Positions 7,864 to 16,938 of a stretch of DNA of 63,153 nt are shown here, one piece after another; positions within the stretch are counted from its first letter, which is position 1; each line of letters opens with the position of its first letter. The position numbers were made by a program, and so were the translations under genes. Under the pieces are notes generated by a model that worked only from the letters and a program-made list of their open reading frames with translations, was not told the origin of the DNA and did no database searches. The DNA is taken from assembly GCA_003389325.1 (NCBI GenBank), contig QQVE01000039.1, positions 1-63,153 on the forward strand. Direction: 5' to 3'. This stretch comes from Planctomycetota bacterium (lineage in GTDB: Bacteria > Planctomycetota > Planctomycetia > Pirellulales > PALSA-1355).

Positions 7864-8568
7864 CTAGCCCTTTGAGGAGCGCCGAAAGTGCGCTGTTCTG
7901 CGGGTCCGAATCCATGCGCCGGCGAGGCCGATCGCTCCGAGTCCGCCTAGCGCCAGCGTCGACGGCTCGGGCACGGCCGTGCCGATCAGGTTCGGGCCGA
8001 AAAACCCTTCTGCGAAGGTCGGATTCAGGCCGAAGGTCGGCAAAACGAATCCGTTGCCGGCAAGGCTGCCTTTGGCGGTGCCGAACGTCGCATCGAGATT
8101 CATGGTCACGGTCGCCTCGGTCCACATCGTGTCTGAGCTCGTCGGATAGTAGGCGCCCAACACGTAGTCAGCGTTCGGGTCGAGCGTCACCGGCGTCGTG
8201 GCAGCATAGCGAACCCCATCGATGAGCGGGGCCGCGGTCGAGGCCGGTACGATCGTGCTCGTCAACAGCGCGCTGTCGCTGACGCGCCACAGTCCCACCT
8301 CGTGGGAATCGGCCAGCCCATCTTCGAAGCGATCGTAGATTCCCAATTCTGTTACGTGAATGGGCAGGTCTCCTGTCGAAAAACTCCACCCGTACGTAAC
8401 GTCTGCTATGACGCCGGATCCGGATTGACCGGAGATCTCGGCCAGGGGTTCTGCTGAAACGTTCGCGGCCCGAAGCAGTGCCACCAGGGCGAACGCCACC
8501 AGAGCAACCGTCTTTGCTACTCGCTCGGTGATCGGTGCGAAGGAATTCCAAGCATGCCGAATTTTCAT
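7864..8568 (-). CDS. PEP-CTERM sorting-domain protein
   Basis: A 234-residue secreted protein. The N-terminus (MKIRHAWNS...VALVAFALVALL) is a signal peptide. The C-terminus has the PEP-CTERM signal: VPEPSTLAL, a hydrophobic helix, and a basic WIRTRR tail. In this family an exosortase is believed to process the tail and place the protein in the envelope or extracellular matrix. The body includes a segment like the DUF4082-type beta-sandwich found in similar proteins (VTELGIYDRFEDGLADSHEVGLW). I chose the ATG at 8568 because AAGGAG lies 8 bases upstream. The frame continues 24 codons further upstream but without a signal sequence. No exosortase gene is in the window. Confidence 0.85.
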   Translation of the reverse strand: MKIRHAWNSFAPITERVAKTVALVAFALVALLRAANVSAEPLAEISGQSGSGVIADVTYGWSFSTGDLPIHVTELGIYDRFEDGLADSHEVGLWRVSDSALLTSTIVPASTAAPLIDGVRYAATTPVTLDPNADYVLGAYYPTSSDTMWTEATVTMNLDATFGTAKGSLAGNGFVLPTFGLNPTFAEGFFGPNLIGTAVPEPSTLALGGLGAIGLAGAWIRTRRTAHFRRSSKG

Positions 8569-8809
8569 AGGTAGGCTCCTTGATTGAGGCGAACGCGGCA
8601 ACGGATCTAGCCGGGGACGCGGCGATAGCGTCGTTTCCACACGGAGCAGACACTCACGCCGTCTGAAGACCCTAGCGCCAAACCGCTCGAGCGAGGCTCA
8701 CGAAATTCGCCGATTCCTTGCAATGGCGCTTTAAATGCCGCAAGATCGGGACGTTCGGGGACGAATCTTTCGCCGCTGCGAATCCGCAAAGTCCCGTCGC
8801 GCCCACGTC

Positions 8810-9394
8810 ATGAACGAATCCGCCGGCGATGTGACCGAGTTGTTGGCCCGCGTCGAACAAGGCGACGACGCGGCCCGCGAGGCGCTCTTCGAGCGGGTCT
8901 ACGACGAGTTGCGACGACTGGCCGGCGGCATGTTGGCCCGCGAGCGCGTCGGGCACACGCTCGACGGCACGGCACTCGTCCATGAAGCGGCTGGCCGGCT
9001 GCTCCGCGCCAGCGGCGTGCACATGGGTTCCCAGCGGACGCACTTCTTCGCCACGATGGCCCAGACGATGCGGCGGGTGCTGGTCGACCATGCCCGGCGG
9101 CGACGGCGGCTCCGCCGCGGGGGCGACCGCCAGCGAGTGCCGCTCGATTCGGTGGTCGAACGCATCGAGCAGGAGCAGCGGATCGACCTGGTCGACCTCG
9201 ATGAAGCGCTGTCTGAGTTTCGCGAGGTGGGACCGCGCGAATGCCAGGCGATCGAGTTACAATTCTTTGGCGGACTCTCGATCCAGGACATCGGCGAGCA
9301 ACTCGACGTTTCCGCGGCAACGGTGAAACGCGACCTGCGCTTTGCCCGGCTGTGGCTTCACCGTCGCTTGCGCGGTGCCGACGACGAGGAATGA
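8810..9394 (+). CDS. ECF-family RNA polymerase sigma factor (planctomycete type)
   Basis: A 194-residue sigma factor of the extracytoplasmic-function type. Sigma region 2 spans about residues 25-95 (ALFERVYDELRRLAG ... FFATMAQTMRRVLVDHARRR). Region 4 spans about 135-190 and includes the helix-turn-helix LSIQDIGEQLDVSAATVKRDLRFARLWL. The pattern ELRRLAG/HFFA/MRRVLVDHAR is typical of the ECF group that sits next to Ser/Thr kinases in planctomycetes. The stop codon is 1 base before the kinase start, so the two are co-transcribed and probably translationally coupled. The kinase is the likely regulator of this sigma factor, replacing an anti-sigma factor (inference). The start at 8810 gives the family's usual length; the frame itself extends upstream. 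Confidence 0.9.
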   Translation: MNESAGDVTELLARVEQGDDAAREALFERVYDELRRLAGGMLARERVGHTLDGTALVHEAAGRLLRASGVHMGSQRTHFFATMAQTMRRVLVDHARRRRRLRRGGDRQRVPLDSVVERIEQEQRIDLVDLDEALSEFREVGPRECQAIELQFFGGLSIQDIGEQLDVSAATVKRDLRFARLWLHRRLRGADDEE

Positions 9395-9395
9395 C

Positions 9396-12032
9396 ATGGA
9401 CCGCCAGCGCTTCCAGCACGTCAAGCAGCTGGTCCTGGACACGTTGGACCAGACGCCTGCGTCGCGCGACCGCTTTCTCTCGGCGGCCTGCGACGGCGAC
9501 GACGACCTGCGGGCCGAAGTCGAAGCCTTGCTCCCCGACGGCGACGCCGAGTTGACCGATCAATTCCTGGCCCCGCTGCCGCTGACCTCCGCCGGGCATC
9601 TCTCCGCCGAAGCCGAGTTGCCCTCGCGGGTGGGCTTGCGCCTGGGGGCCTACGAGCTCGAAGAGCTGATCGGCGCCGGCGGCATGGGCGAGGTGTACCG
9701 AGCCCGCCGGGTCGACGACTTCGAGCAGATCGTCGCGGTAAAGCTCGTGCGCCACGGCATGGTCACCGGCGACATTCTGCGGCGATTCAAGAACGAAGTG
9801 CAGTTGCTCGCTTCGCTGGGCGAGCACCCCAACATCGCCCGGCTGATGGACGCCGGCACGACCGACGATGGGCTTCCCTATTTCGTGATGGAGTACGTCG
9901 ACGGTCAACCGATCGACCGCCATTGCGACGAACACCGACTGAACGTTCGCCAGCGCCTCGAGTTGTTTCGCACGGTTTGCTCGGCGGTGCAGTTCGCGCA
10001 CCGCCACGCCGTCATCCATCGCGACATCAAGCCAAGCAACATCCTGGTCTCGTCCGATGGCACGCCCAAGCTGATCGATTTCGGTATCGCCAAGCTCACG
10101 GCGGCCGAGGGCGGCGAGCACACGCTGCCGCCGGGCACGGTCTCGCAGGCCCGCGTGTTCACGCCGCACTATGCCAGCCCCGAGCAAATGCGTGGCGAGG
10201 GGGTGACCACCGCCACCGACGTCTACTCGCTGGGCATCGTGCTCTACGAGCTCCTCTCGGGACACCGGCCGTATCAGCTCTCGAGCCAGCGCCCGATCGA
10301 ATGGGTCACCATCGTCTGCGAAGCGAACCCGCGCAAGCCGAGCACCGTGTTGGGCGATCGCACGACGACGACTTCGGCCGAAGCGAGCGCCGAGCCGCCG
10401 ACCGCCGAAGCGATCGCCGCCGCCCGTGGCGAATCGCCGCGGAGCCTGGAGCGGTCGCTGCGTGGTGATTTGGACAACATTGTTCTTATGGCGCTGCGCA
10501 AGGAAGTCGAGCGGCGCTACGCGTCGGTCGAGCAGTTTGCCAGCGACGTGTCGCGGCATCTGAATCATCTGCCGGTGCGGGCTCGCGGCGACAGCTTCGG
10601 CTATCGCGCTCAGCGGTTCCTGCGGCGCAATCGGGTAGCGGTGTCGCTCGGATCGCTGGTGCTGATCTCGCTGGTGGTGGGCATCGTGGGCACGGCCACC
10701 CAGGCGACGCGTGCTCGCCAGGCGGCCCACCTGGCCGAGCAGCAGGCCCTGCGAGCCAATCGCGAAGCCGAGGCGTCGCTGACCGTGGCCAACCTGCTCG
10801 CGCAAATGTTCGAGGCCAACTCGCCGCACCAGTTGGCGGGTTTTCGCGTCGGCAGCGTCGACGGGTCGTCGAAGCAACCGCGCCTACCGGCGCCGGAAGT
10901 GCTCAAGCGCAGTGCGGCACAGGTGCGGGCCGACCTGGCCCGCCGGCCGCGGCTTCAGGCCCGGCTGCTCGATTCGATCGGCAACGCGTACGTCGGGTTG
11001 GGCCAGCCCAAGCAGGCCGAGCCGCTGTTGACCGAAGCCTTGGCCATTCGCAGCCGAGAGTTGCCCGAGGACGATCCAGAGCGCATCGACAGCCTGCAAA
11101 GCATGGCCTGGCTGCGGTTCATTCAGGGCCGCTTTGCCGATGCCGAGCACACCGTGCGCGAAGTGCTCGAGGCCCGGCGCGCGACGCTCGGCCAGCAGCA
11201 TGCCGAAACTATCATGTCCAAGTTCTGGCTGGCCACGATCCTGGCGTTCCGCGAGGCCCATCACGACGAAGTGGACGCGCTGCTCGACCAGGTGATCGCC
11301 TGGCGCCGCGAGCACCTTGGGAAACAGCATCCCGACGTAGGCTACGCGCTGGTCTGCCGGGCCATCAACCAGGCCAACCAGGATCGGAACATGCAAGTGG
11401 CGCTGAATTCGGTGCTCGAGGCCGCCCGTATCTTCGAGGCGGACCAGTCGACGCAGGAATTGGGCAAGGCAATCTCCGACGTGGCCCGCTCGGCGATCGA
11501 GGCGCGCGTCGGCAGTGCCGATCGGGCGGTCGCGCTGGCCGAAGAGGCCTTCGAAATGGGGCGGCGCTCGTTGGGCGAAGACCACGCGTTTGTGGAAGTG
11601 TTCGCCCTGTACACACCCCGCGCCCTGGAGTGGGCCGGTAGGACCGACGCGGCCGAAAACCTCTTCCAGGCCGCTGCCGAACGGTTGCGGGCCGAAGGAC
11701 GTTCCCGCGGCTACTTCTACGCCCGGCACCTGGCTTTCTTGAGCCTGCTGCGCCGCGGCCAGGGCCGCGAGGAGGAGGGCGTGCGGCTAATGGAAGAAGC
11801 CATCGAAATCTTTCGCGAAGTGCTCGGCGACGAAAGTTACCGCGTCGTGTGGTGCCAGACGAACATGGCCATCATGCTCCGCAACCTTGGCCGCTACGAC
11901 GAGGCGATCGCGCTATCGCAACGAGCCATCGAGGTGGCCGAAAAACTCGAGACCGACGGCTTCGGCAATATCGGCTGGTGCCGCAGCCAACTCGAGCTTA
12001 CGCAGACCGCGAAGCGTGAAGCCGAGGAGTAG
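9396..12032 (+). CDS. Membrane Ser/Thr protein kinase with TPR-like sensor domain
   Basis: An 878-residue protein. Residues 1-80 are the short helical region often found in ECF-linked kinases. The kinase domain covers about 86-390: glycine loop GAGGMGEVY, VAVK with Lys116, HRDIKPSN with Asp210, DFG with Asp228, and a YASPEQ activation-loop end. All key residues are present, so it should be active. A single membrane helix lies at about 413-434, followed by a helical stretch and tetratricopeptide-like repeats up to the end (SIGNAYVGLGQPKQAEPLL; MLRNLGRYDEAIALSQRAI). The TPR part would face the periplasm and the kinase the cytoplasm. The ATG lies 1 base after the stop of the sigma factor gene, which makes a signalling pair. 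Confidence 0.92.
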   Translation: MDRQRFQHVKQLVLDTLDQTPASRDRFLSAACDGDDDLRAEVEALLPDGDAELTDQFLAPLPLTSAGHLSAEAELPSRVGLRLGAYELEELIGAGGMGEVYRARRVDDFEQIVAVKLVRHGMVTGDILRRFKNEVQLLASLGEHPNIARLMDAGTTDDGLPYFVMEYVDGQPIDRHCDEHRLNVRQRLELFRTVCSAVQFAHRHAVIHRDIKPSNILVSSDGTPKLIDFGIAKLTAAEGGEHTLPPGTVSQARVFTPHYASPEQMRGEGVTTATDVYSLGIVLYELLSGHRPYQLSSQRPIEWVTIVCEANPRKPSTVLGDRTTTTSAEASAEPPTAEAIAAARGESPRSLERSLRGDLDNIVLMALRKEVERRYASVEQFASDVSRHLNHLPVRARGDSFGYRAQRFLRRNRVAVSLGSLVLISLVVGIVGTATQATRARQAAHLAEQQALRANREAEASLTVANLLAQMFEANSPHQLAGFRVGSVDGSSKQPRLPAPEVLKRSAAQVRADLARRPRLQARLLDSIGNAYVGLGQPKQAEPLLTEALAIRSRELPEDDPERIDSLQSMAWLRFIQGRFADAEHTVREVLEARRATLGQQHAETIMSKFWLATILAFREAHHDEVDALLDQVIAWRREHLGKQHPDVGYALVCRAINQANQDRNMQVALNSVLEAARIFEADQSTQELGKAISDVARSAIEARVGSADRAVALAEEAFEMGRRSLGEDHAFVEVFALYTPRALEWAGRTDAAENLFQAAAERLRAEGRSRGYFYARHLAFLSLLRRGQGREEEGVRLMEEAIEIFREVLGDESYRVVWCQTNMAIMLRNLGRYDEAIALSQRAIEVAEKLETDGFGNIGWCRSQLELTQTAKREAEE

Positions 12033-12189
12033 GCCAGCGCCCGAGAACCGTGAACTCGGTGATCTACAACAAAGCGGCCACAAGCCGGGCCCTAGGCGGT
12101 CCTGATGATCGCGCGATTTAGTCTCGGTTAGTATCTCGTGAGCAACCACTTCGCCGGAGCGGATGTCCATGCCACGAGAGTTTTTGTCG

Positions 12190-12195
12190 TATAAT
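12190..12195 (+). promoter_or_regulatory. -10 hexamer TATAAT placed for a leaderless mRNA
   Basis: A perfect TATAAT begins exactly 14 bases before the ATG at 12204, so transcription would start at or within 2 bases of the start codon. No good -35 box is seen at the expected distance, and the short gap holds no ribosome binding site. The same 14-base spacing occurs at 39130 and, on the minus strand, at 21121. Confidence 0.5.
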
Positions 12196-12203
12196 AGAGC
12201 AAG

Positions 12204-13442
12204 ATGACCACCGTCGAACCCGTGGCTCCGACGATGCCGGCCCGATTGCGGGCCCTCTACGACGTCTCGCCCGACGAGATGCGGGTCACGTTCAAAGCGC
12301 GGCAATTGGGGGCCGCCGTCTTCTTCCTGCTGTTTCTCTCGTTGTGGTCCGCCGGCTGCGCGTTCGTAGCGCACGAGGCGTTTGAGAAACGCGACGTGTT
12401 CTCGATTCTGTTCGGGACGCCGTTTTGGATCGGTTGGGTGTTCGTGGCCGGGATGTTGATCGCCTCGCTCACGCGGCGGCAGGAGTTGCTGCTCGACGGC
12501 CAGGGCCTGGCCTACGACGATCGCGCGATCATTCGTCTCAAACAGCGCCGTGTGCCGCGCGACGAGTTGCGCGGCTTCGCCGTGCGGTACGAGGACAACG
12601 ACGATTCCGAATCGACGCCCCAGTTGGGCCTCGAAATCCGCACGGCCGGCCAGCCGCTGTTCGTCTTCGCGGGCCTGCCCGAGGCGGAATTGGAATGGTT
12701 CGCCTACCAGCTCTCGCAGTTGGTCGACGCGATGCCGCAACCAGCGGGAACCGTCCGGGAGGAAACGCCGGCCATCGATGAGCCGGCGGCAGACGCCCCG
12801 TGTCGGCAACCGCTGGTGCCGGCTCGCGAAGCTGTCGAACCGCCCAGCGACTGTTCCTGGGAGCTGGACCGCAAGTTCGCCGTGCTGTCGTTCGTGCAAG
12901 CCGGGCGATGGAGTTGGGGCGGCGTGCTGACAATCCTGTGCGTCACCGCCTTCTGGAACGCGATCGTGGGCGTGTTCGTCGGCGGGTTGCTCGGCGTCTG
13001 GCCCATGGCCGCGGTGGGCCGGGGCGAGTGGTGGTTTTTGTTCTTCTTCTTGATTCCCTTCGAAGTCATCGGACTGGCGCTGTTCGGTGCACTGGTGGTC
13101 ATGATGCTGGAACCGGTGCGCAAGCGCATCTGGACGCTCGAGGCCCGGCACATCGAGCACCGCTGGCAGTGGTTCGGCATCGGCCGCACCTGGGTTTATC
13201 CCGTCGAGGGCCTCGTGCGGGTCGACGTGGTGCGCGAAGAGGATGAGGCCCGGCAGCGGAGACGCGGCAAGAAGATCCGGGCCACGAACGCCAGTTGGGG
13301 CGACGCGGTCACGCCGTTTTCGCTCGTGCTCGTGGCACCCGGCAACCGCGAGTTGTGCGAAATCGACGGCCTCACCGAAGGCGAGGCCCGTTTCATCGGC
13401 GACGCCATTCTGCGGCAGCGACCCGAGTGGTTTCGGTCGTGA
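12204..13442 (+). CDS. Conserved hypothetical membrane protein
   Basis: A 412-residue protein I do not recognise. It has two hydrophobic pairs: about residues 33-58 and 70-92 in the N-terminal half, and about 240-268 and 275-300 in the second half. Each pair is followed by a soluble beta-rich stretch that resembles the other (LLLDGQGLAYDDRAIIRLKQRR and EARHIEHRWQWFGIGRTWVYP). This suggests two copies of a PH-like or bPH2-type module (TM hairpin plus small beta domain); this is inference from pattern only. A low-complexity linker of about 40 residues joins the halves. The upstream TATAAT suggests a leaderless transcript. It is unlinked to the kinase gene 170 bp upstream. Confidence 0.7.
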   Translation: MTTVEPVAPTMPARLRALYDVSPDEMRVTFKARQLGAAVFFLLFLSLWSAGCAFVAHEAFEKRDVFSILFGTPFWIGWVFVAGMLIASLTRRQELLLDGQGLAYDDRAIIRLKQRRVPRDELRGFAVRYEDNDDSESTPQLGLEIRTAGQPLFVFAGLPEAELEWFAYQLSQLVDAMPQPAGTVREETPAIDEPAADAPCRQPLVPAREAVEPPSDCSWELDRKFAVLSFVQAGRWSWGGVLTILCVTAFWNAIVGVFVGGLLGVWPMAAVGRGEWWFLFFFLIPFEVIGLALFGALVVMMLEPVRKRIWTLEARHIEHRWQWFGIGRTWVYPVEGLVRVDVVREEDEARQRRRGKKIRATNASWGDAVTPFSLVLVAPGNRELCEIDGLTEGEARFIGDAILRQRPEWFRS

Positions 13443-13593
13443 GGCTTGAGACGTGATACCTGAGGCATGAAGAAGCTTCGGGCAAAGTCTTGTTCCCGGG
13501 TACAGGCTGATAGTCCTTGCTCGGCGACTACGGGAGCGCCAGAATACGGGCACCGTCCTACTCTTCTTCCTCCGGTCTCAGGTCTCAAGCCTC
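13441..13593. repeat. Heptad-phased inverted repeat, GA...CTC arms
   Basis: The left arm begins inside the stop codon of the preceding gene and has GA at 13441, 13448, 13455, 13462 and 13469. The right arm has CTC at 13570, 13577, 13584 and 13591. Both arms are exactly 7-bp phased and complementary in consensus (GAGGCTT against AAGCCTC). The middle, 13476-13565, is unrelated sequence. The right arm ends 8 bases before the ATG at 13601, so the structure would occupy the ribosome binding region of the next gene. Confidence 0.75.
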
Positions 13594-13600
13594 CGAATCC

Positions 13601-15649
13601 ATGCGCTGGACCTACCCACTGGCCGAACTGGACGCATCGGCGGTAAGTCTCGCCGGCGGCAAAGGGGCTTCGCTGGGCGAACTGGTGCGCGCCGGCGTGC
13701 CCGTGCCGCCGGGATTCGTCGTCGCCAGCGATGCCTTTCGGGCATTCATGCAGGCGGCCGACCCCGACGGGAGCGTGGCGGCCATCATCCGGCGCTTGGA
13801 CACCGGCGAAATCGAAGCGACCGCAGGCGCCGAGCAAGTCCTGGCGCAACTGGCCGGCGCCGCAGTGCCCTTTGAAGTGGAACGGGCTGTCGTCGAAGCG
13901 GCCGCAGCCCTCGGAGCGACGCGGGTTTCGGTGCGCTCCAGCGCCACGTGCGAAGACAGCGGCGCCAGTGCCTGGGCTGGGCAGTTGGAAACGTATCTCG
14001 ACGTACGGCCCGGGCAGATCGTCGAGCGGATGCGCGACTGCTGGCTATCGCTGTTTCGCCCCGCGGCGCTGGCCTACGGGGCGGCGCACGGCTACGGCGC
14101 CGGGCAGGTTGCCGTGGGCGTGGTCGTGCAGCAGATGGTCGAAAGCGAGGTCTCGGGAATCGGCTTCTCGGTCCACCCCGTGACGCAGGAGCCGGGCGTG
14201 ATGCTGATCGAAGCCTGCCTGGGTTTGGGAGAGGCGATCGTCTCGGGCAAGATCGTGCCCGACCAATTCATCGTCGAGCGCGGCAGCGACCGCATTCTCG
14301 ATCGGGCGATCGGCCCGCAAACGAAGGGACTCTTCATGGAGTCGGACTCGCCGCAGGCCGAATGGCGCAACGTGGAACAGCGCGGCGGTGAGCAAAAGCT
14401 GCCCGACGAAGAAATCCTCGAGTACGCAAAGCTGCTGGCCGGCATCGAAGATCACTACGGGCATCCGGTCGACACGGAATGGGCCCGCAGCGGCGGCCGC
14501 TTTCACGTGCTGCAAGCCCGGCCGATCACGACCCTGGCCGCCGAATACAAGCAAAAGCTGATCGATCAGAGCGAGGCCTGGAAGTTTCTCGTGCGGCGGC
14601 CGATGTCGCTGGTCGAGGCGTCGATCTGGGCGCACTGGATCGACTCGCAGCACGCCGCCGACACGCTCGGCATCGTGGCCGACCGCGCGCTGTCGATTCA
14701 AGACGAGACCGGCCTGGCCAACGACTTTCTCGCCGAGCGCGACGTCGCCGCGGGCATGGCTTACGTGGCCGAGCTGTTCGGTAACCAGCGCCAGCGCGTC
14801 ATCGACACGCTGTTGCGCGGCGAGGAGATCACCCGCCAGTCGAAAGCCCGCCTCCAAGCCGGCGCCGGGGCGTTCGACAACTTCGTCGAGGCGGCCGATT
14901 ACTTTGCCGAGGCGGCCCAGTATACGACGGTGTTTCCCGCCTGGATGCTGATCGCCTACGAAGAACACGCCTGGGACGATGCCGAAGTGCGGGCGCTGGC
15001 CGAGTCGCTGCGATCGCGCACGCTGTATCCGTCGATCGAGCGGGAGATTATCGACCCGATGGCGGCCCAAGCGGCGGCCGCCGTTGGATTCTCCGAGCCG
15101 GAGCATGCCCCCGCGGTGACCACCTGGAGCGAGCTGCGGCGAGGCGTGCTCGATCGCGACCTGCTGGAATACCGACTCGAACAGGTCCGCGCCGGGCGGC
15201 GATTCCTGTTTCAATCGCTCGACGGTGACGATGACGTGCGGTTCGTCTCGCAGAGCGGCTACCTGCTGATGCGGCTGCGGCAGCAACGCAAGCTGGTCCA
15301 CGGCCAGCAGCCCGACACGATCACCGGCCAGGCGGCCTGGCCCGGCATCTATCGCGGACGAGCGCGGCTGGTGCTCACGCCCGACGCAATCGGCCATGCG
15401 TTCGAGGACGGCGAGGTGCTGGTGTCGATTCAATCCAGCCCCGAGTTGATGCCCCTGCTGCGCCGCTCAGGCGCCATCGTCACCGACGACGGCGGCATCG
15501 CCTGCCACGCCGCGATCATCGCCCGCGAGCTGCGCAAGCCCACCCTGATCGGCACGCGTCAGGCCACGACGCTGATTCGCACCGGCGACCTGGTCGAAGT
15601 GGATACCTATGCGCAGACCGTGCGAATTGTCGAACGGGCAGGTGCGTAG
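13601..15649 (+). CDS. PEP-utilising enzyme-like protein (PEP/pyruvate-binding ATP-grasp plus swivelling His domain)
   Basis: A 682-residue cytoplasmic protein. Residues about 15-330 are the ATP-grasp nucleotide-binding domain of PEP synthase/PPDK (SLAGGKGASLGEL, RVSVRSSATCEDS, and ARPITTL at its end). Residues about 335-590 form a helical middle domain with no clear family. The last about 80 residues are the PEP-utilising mobile domain with the phosphohistidine motif GGIACHAAIIARELRKP. The C-terminal PEP-binding TIM barrel of true PEP synthases is missing. This architecture resembles rifampicin phosphotransferase and related antibiotic- or small-molecule dikinases, so PEP synthase activity is unlikely. 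The ATG at 13601 starts directly at the conserved N-terminus. The stop lies 1 base from the stop of the convergent gene. Confidence 0.8.
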   Translation: MRWTYPLAELDASAVSLAGGKGASLGELVRAGVPVPPGFVVASDAFRAFMQAADPDGSVAAIIRRLDTGEIEATAGAEQVLAQLAGAAVPFEVERAVVEAAAALGATRVSVRSSATCEDSGASAWAGQLETYLDVRPGQIVERMRDCWLSLFRPAALAYGAAHGYGAGQVAVGVVVQQMVESEVSGIGFSVHPVTQEPGVMLIEACLGLGEAIVSGKIVPDQFIVERGSDRILDRAIGPQTKGLFMESDSPQAEWRNVEQRGGEQKLPDEEILEYAKLLAGIEDHYGHPVDTEWARSGGRFHVLQARPITTLAAEYKQKLIDQSEAWKFLVRRPMSLVEASIWAHWIDSQHAADTLGIVADRALSIQDETGLANDFLAERDVAAGMAYVAELFGNQRQRVIDTLLRGEEITRQSKARLQAGAGAFDNFVEAADYFAEAAQYTTVFPAWMLIAYEEHAWDDAEVRALAESLRSRTLYPSIEREIIDPMAAQAAAAVGFSEPEHAPAVTTWSELRRGVLDRDLLEYRLEQVRAGRRFLFQSLDGDDDVRFVSQSGYLLMRLRQQRKLVHGQQPDTITGQAAWPGIYRGRARLVLTPDAIGHAFEDGEVLVSIQSSPELMPLLRRSGAIVTDDGGIACHAAIIARELRKPTLIGTRQATTLIRTGDLVEVDTYAQTVRIVERAGA

Positions 15650-15650
15650 A

Positions 15651-16742
15651 TCACTCCGCGCCTGTCTTCGCGGTTTCTGTATCCGCTTCCGCATCCTGCG
15701 AGCGAAGCACGATCCACTGGCCGACGACTTGGATGTCCATGGGCAGGATCTCGAGCGCGGGCACGTCGGGCATCGGCACCTCGGGAAGATCGAGCTCGGG
15801 CAGGTCGAGGCCCGAAAGCTGGTTGTTGAACCAGGCCATCGCCTGGTCGGCCGGCTCCGGCAGGTCGATCACGGGGAGCCCCAGCAGCGAAGCGTGAATC
15901 CACAGCTCCGTCTCCGAGGGCTCCAACTCGTCGAGCGGGCACACGACCCCGGCGACGGCATCGACGCCCAGGAATGCCAGGTGAATGCAGTGGCGGCTCG
16001 TGTACAACCGGGCTGCCTGGGTATCGAGCAACGGCAGGATGCGCTCGAGAATCGGACGCGAGGCGATCTTGGCGTTCAGCTTCGCAATCCGTCCGTCGAT
16101 CGACTCGTCGACCTCGGCTAGGACGCGCTGGCGGGTGTCGCGTTCGGTGATGCGCTCGGCCGTGGCCCGGCTTTGCTGCACGCGCCGGCGAGCGATGCCG
16201 CGGGTGAGCATGCCGCGCAATCCCGGCACGGAGGCGTCGACCCCGACGGGAATCAACCGCGTGTGGCTTTCGATCACACCGGGCTCTGTCATGAACTTGC
16301 CGGCGTCGAAGCGCACGATCTTGGCCACTTTCCAGTCCGTGGCGCTACGGCTAGTGATAATCGCCGGACCGTTGCGCCCCACCGTGCGCGAATTGCTCGT
16401 GCCGGTGACGACAACGCGAAACGTGGCGTCGTCTTGATCGGGCTTGGGATCGACGTCGGCGTGACCCTCGGTGTGTGCCGTGCCAATCGCGCGGGTCTGT
16501 AAGACGCAACGGTCGACGCGGGTGCGGGTGTCGATGTCAGTGGCCAGCGTGCGGTCGAGCCATTCCTCAGAGATCCGCAGGATGACCAAGCCGCGGTGTT
16601 CCTGCACTTCTTCGTCGGCAGCACCGGCCGCCGGTTCGTCGGTTGCAGGCTGAGCATGGGCCCGAGAGAGTGAGCAACTGGAAAGCGCGATGACAATCGC
16701 GATCGCCACGCATTGTCCATATCTATCCGTCGTGCGCTCCAT
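15651..16742 (-). CDS. Secreted hypothetical protein of planctomycete type
   Basis: A 363-residue exported protein of unknown function. Residues 1-30 are a signal peptide ending near AHA, and no membrane anchor follows. The central part (about 55-330) has a regular mixed fold with ILRISEEWLDRTLATDIDTRTRVDRCVL near its N-terminus. This looks like the family of planctomycete proteins related to lipid-binding BPI/SMP-like or DUF-type proteins, but I cannot assign one. The last about 60 residues are rich in LPELDLPEVPMPDVPALEI, an acidic Pro-rich segment. Its stop codon is one base from the stop of the PEP-utilising gene on the other strand, so the two transcripts converge with no terminator space. 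A GGGCGGAG sequence precedes the ATG. Confidence 0.65.
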   Translation of the reverse strand: MERTTDRYGQCVAIAIVIALSSCSLSRAHAQPATDEPAAGAADEEVQEHRGLVILRISEEWLDRTLATDIDTRTRVDRCVLQTRAIGTAHTEGHADVDPKPDQDDATFRVVVTGTSNSRTVGRNGPAIITSRSATDWKVAKIVRFDAGKFMTEPGVIESHTRLIPVGVDASVPGLRGMLTRGIARRRVQQSRATAERITERDTRQRVLAEVDESIDGRIAKLNAKIASRPILERILPLLDTQAARLYTSRHCIHLAFLGVDAVAGVVCPLDELEPSETELWIHASLLGLPVIDLPEPADQAMAWFNNQLSGLDLPELDLPEVPMPDVPALEILPMDIQVVGQWIVLRSQDAEADTETAKTGAE

Positions 16743-16938
16743 ATCTCCGCCCTACGAGTGCTATTTAGCCCCATAACCACCAATCATAGCTTACCGGGGC
16801 ACGCGACCGTGGAAGTTGACGCGCTGTGAGGGCTAGACCGATCGTAGCTGGTCGAGGAACGGCCACGGTGGCGGGCGCGAGGCCACGTAGCGATGGCTTT
16901 GCAGCCAAGACGGCCGTGCGCGACTTCACCGTGCGCGA

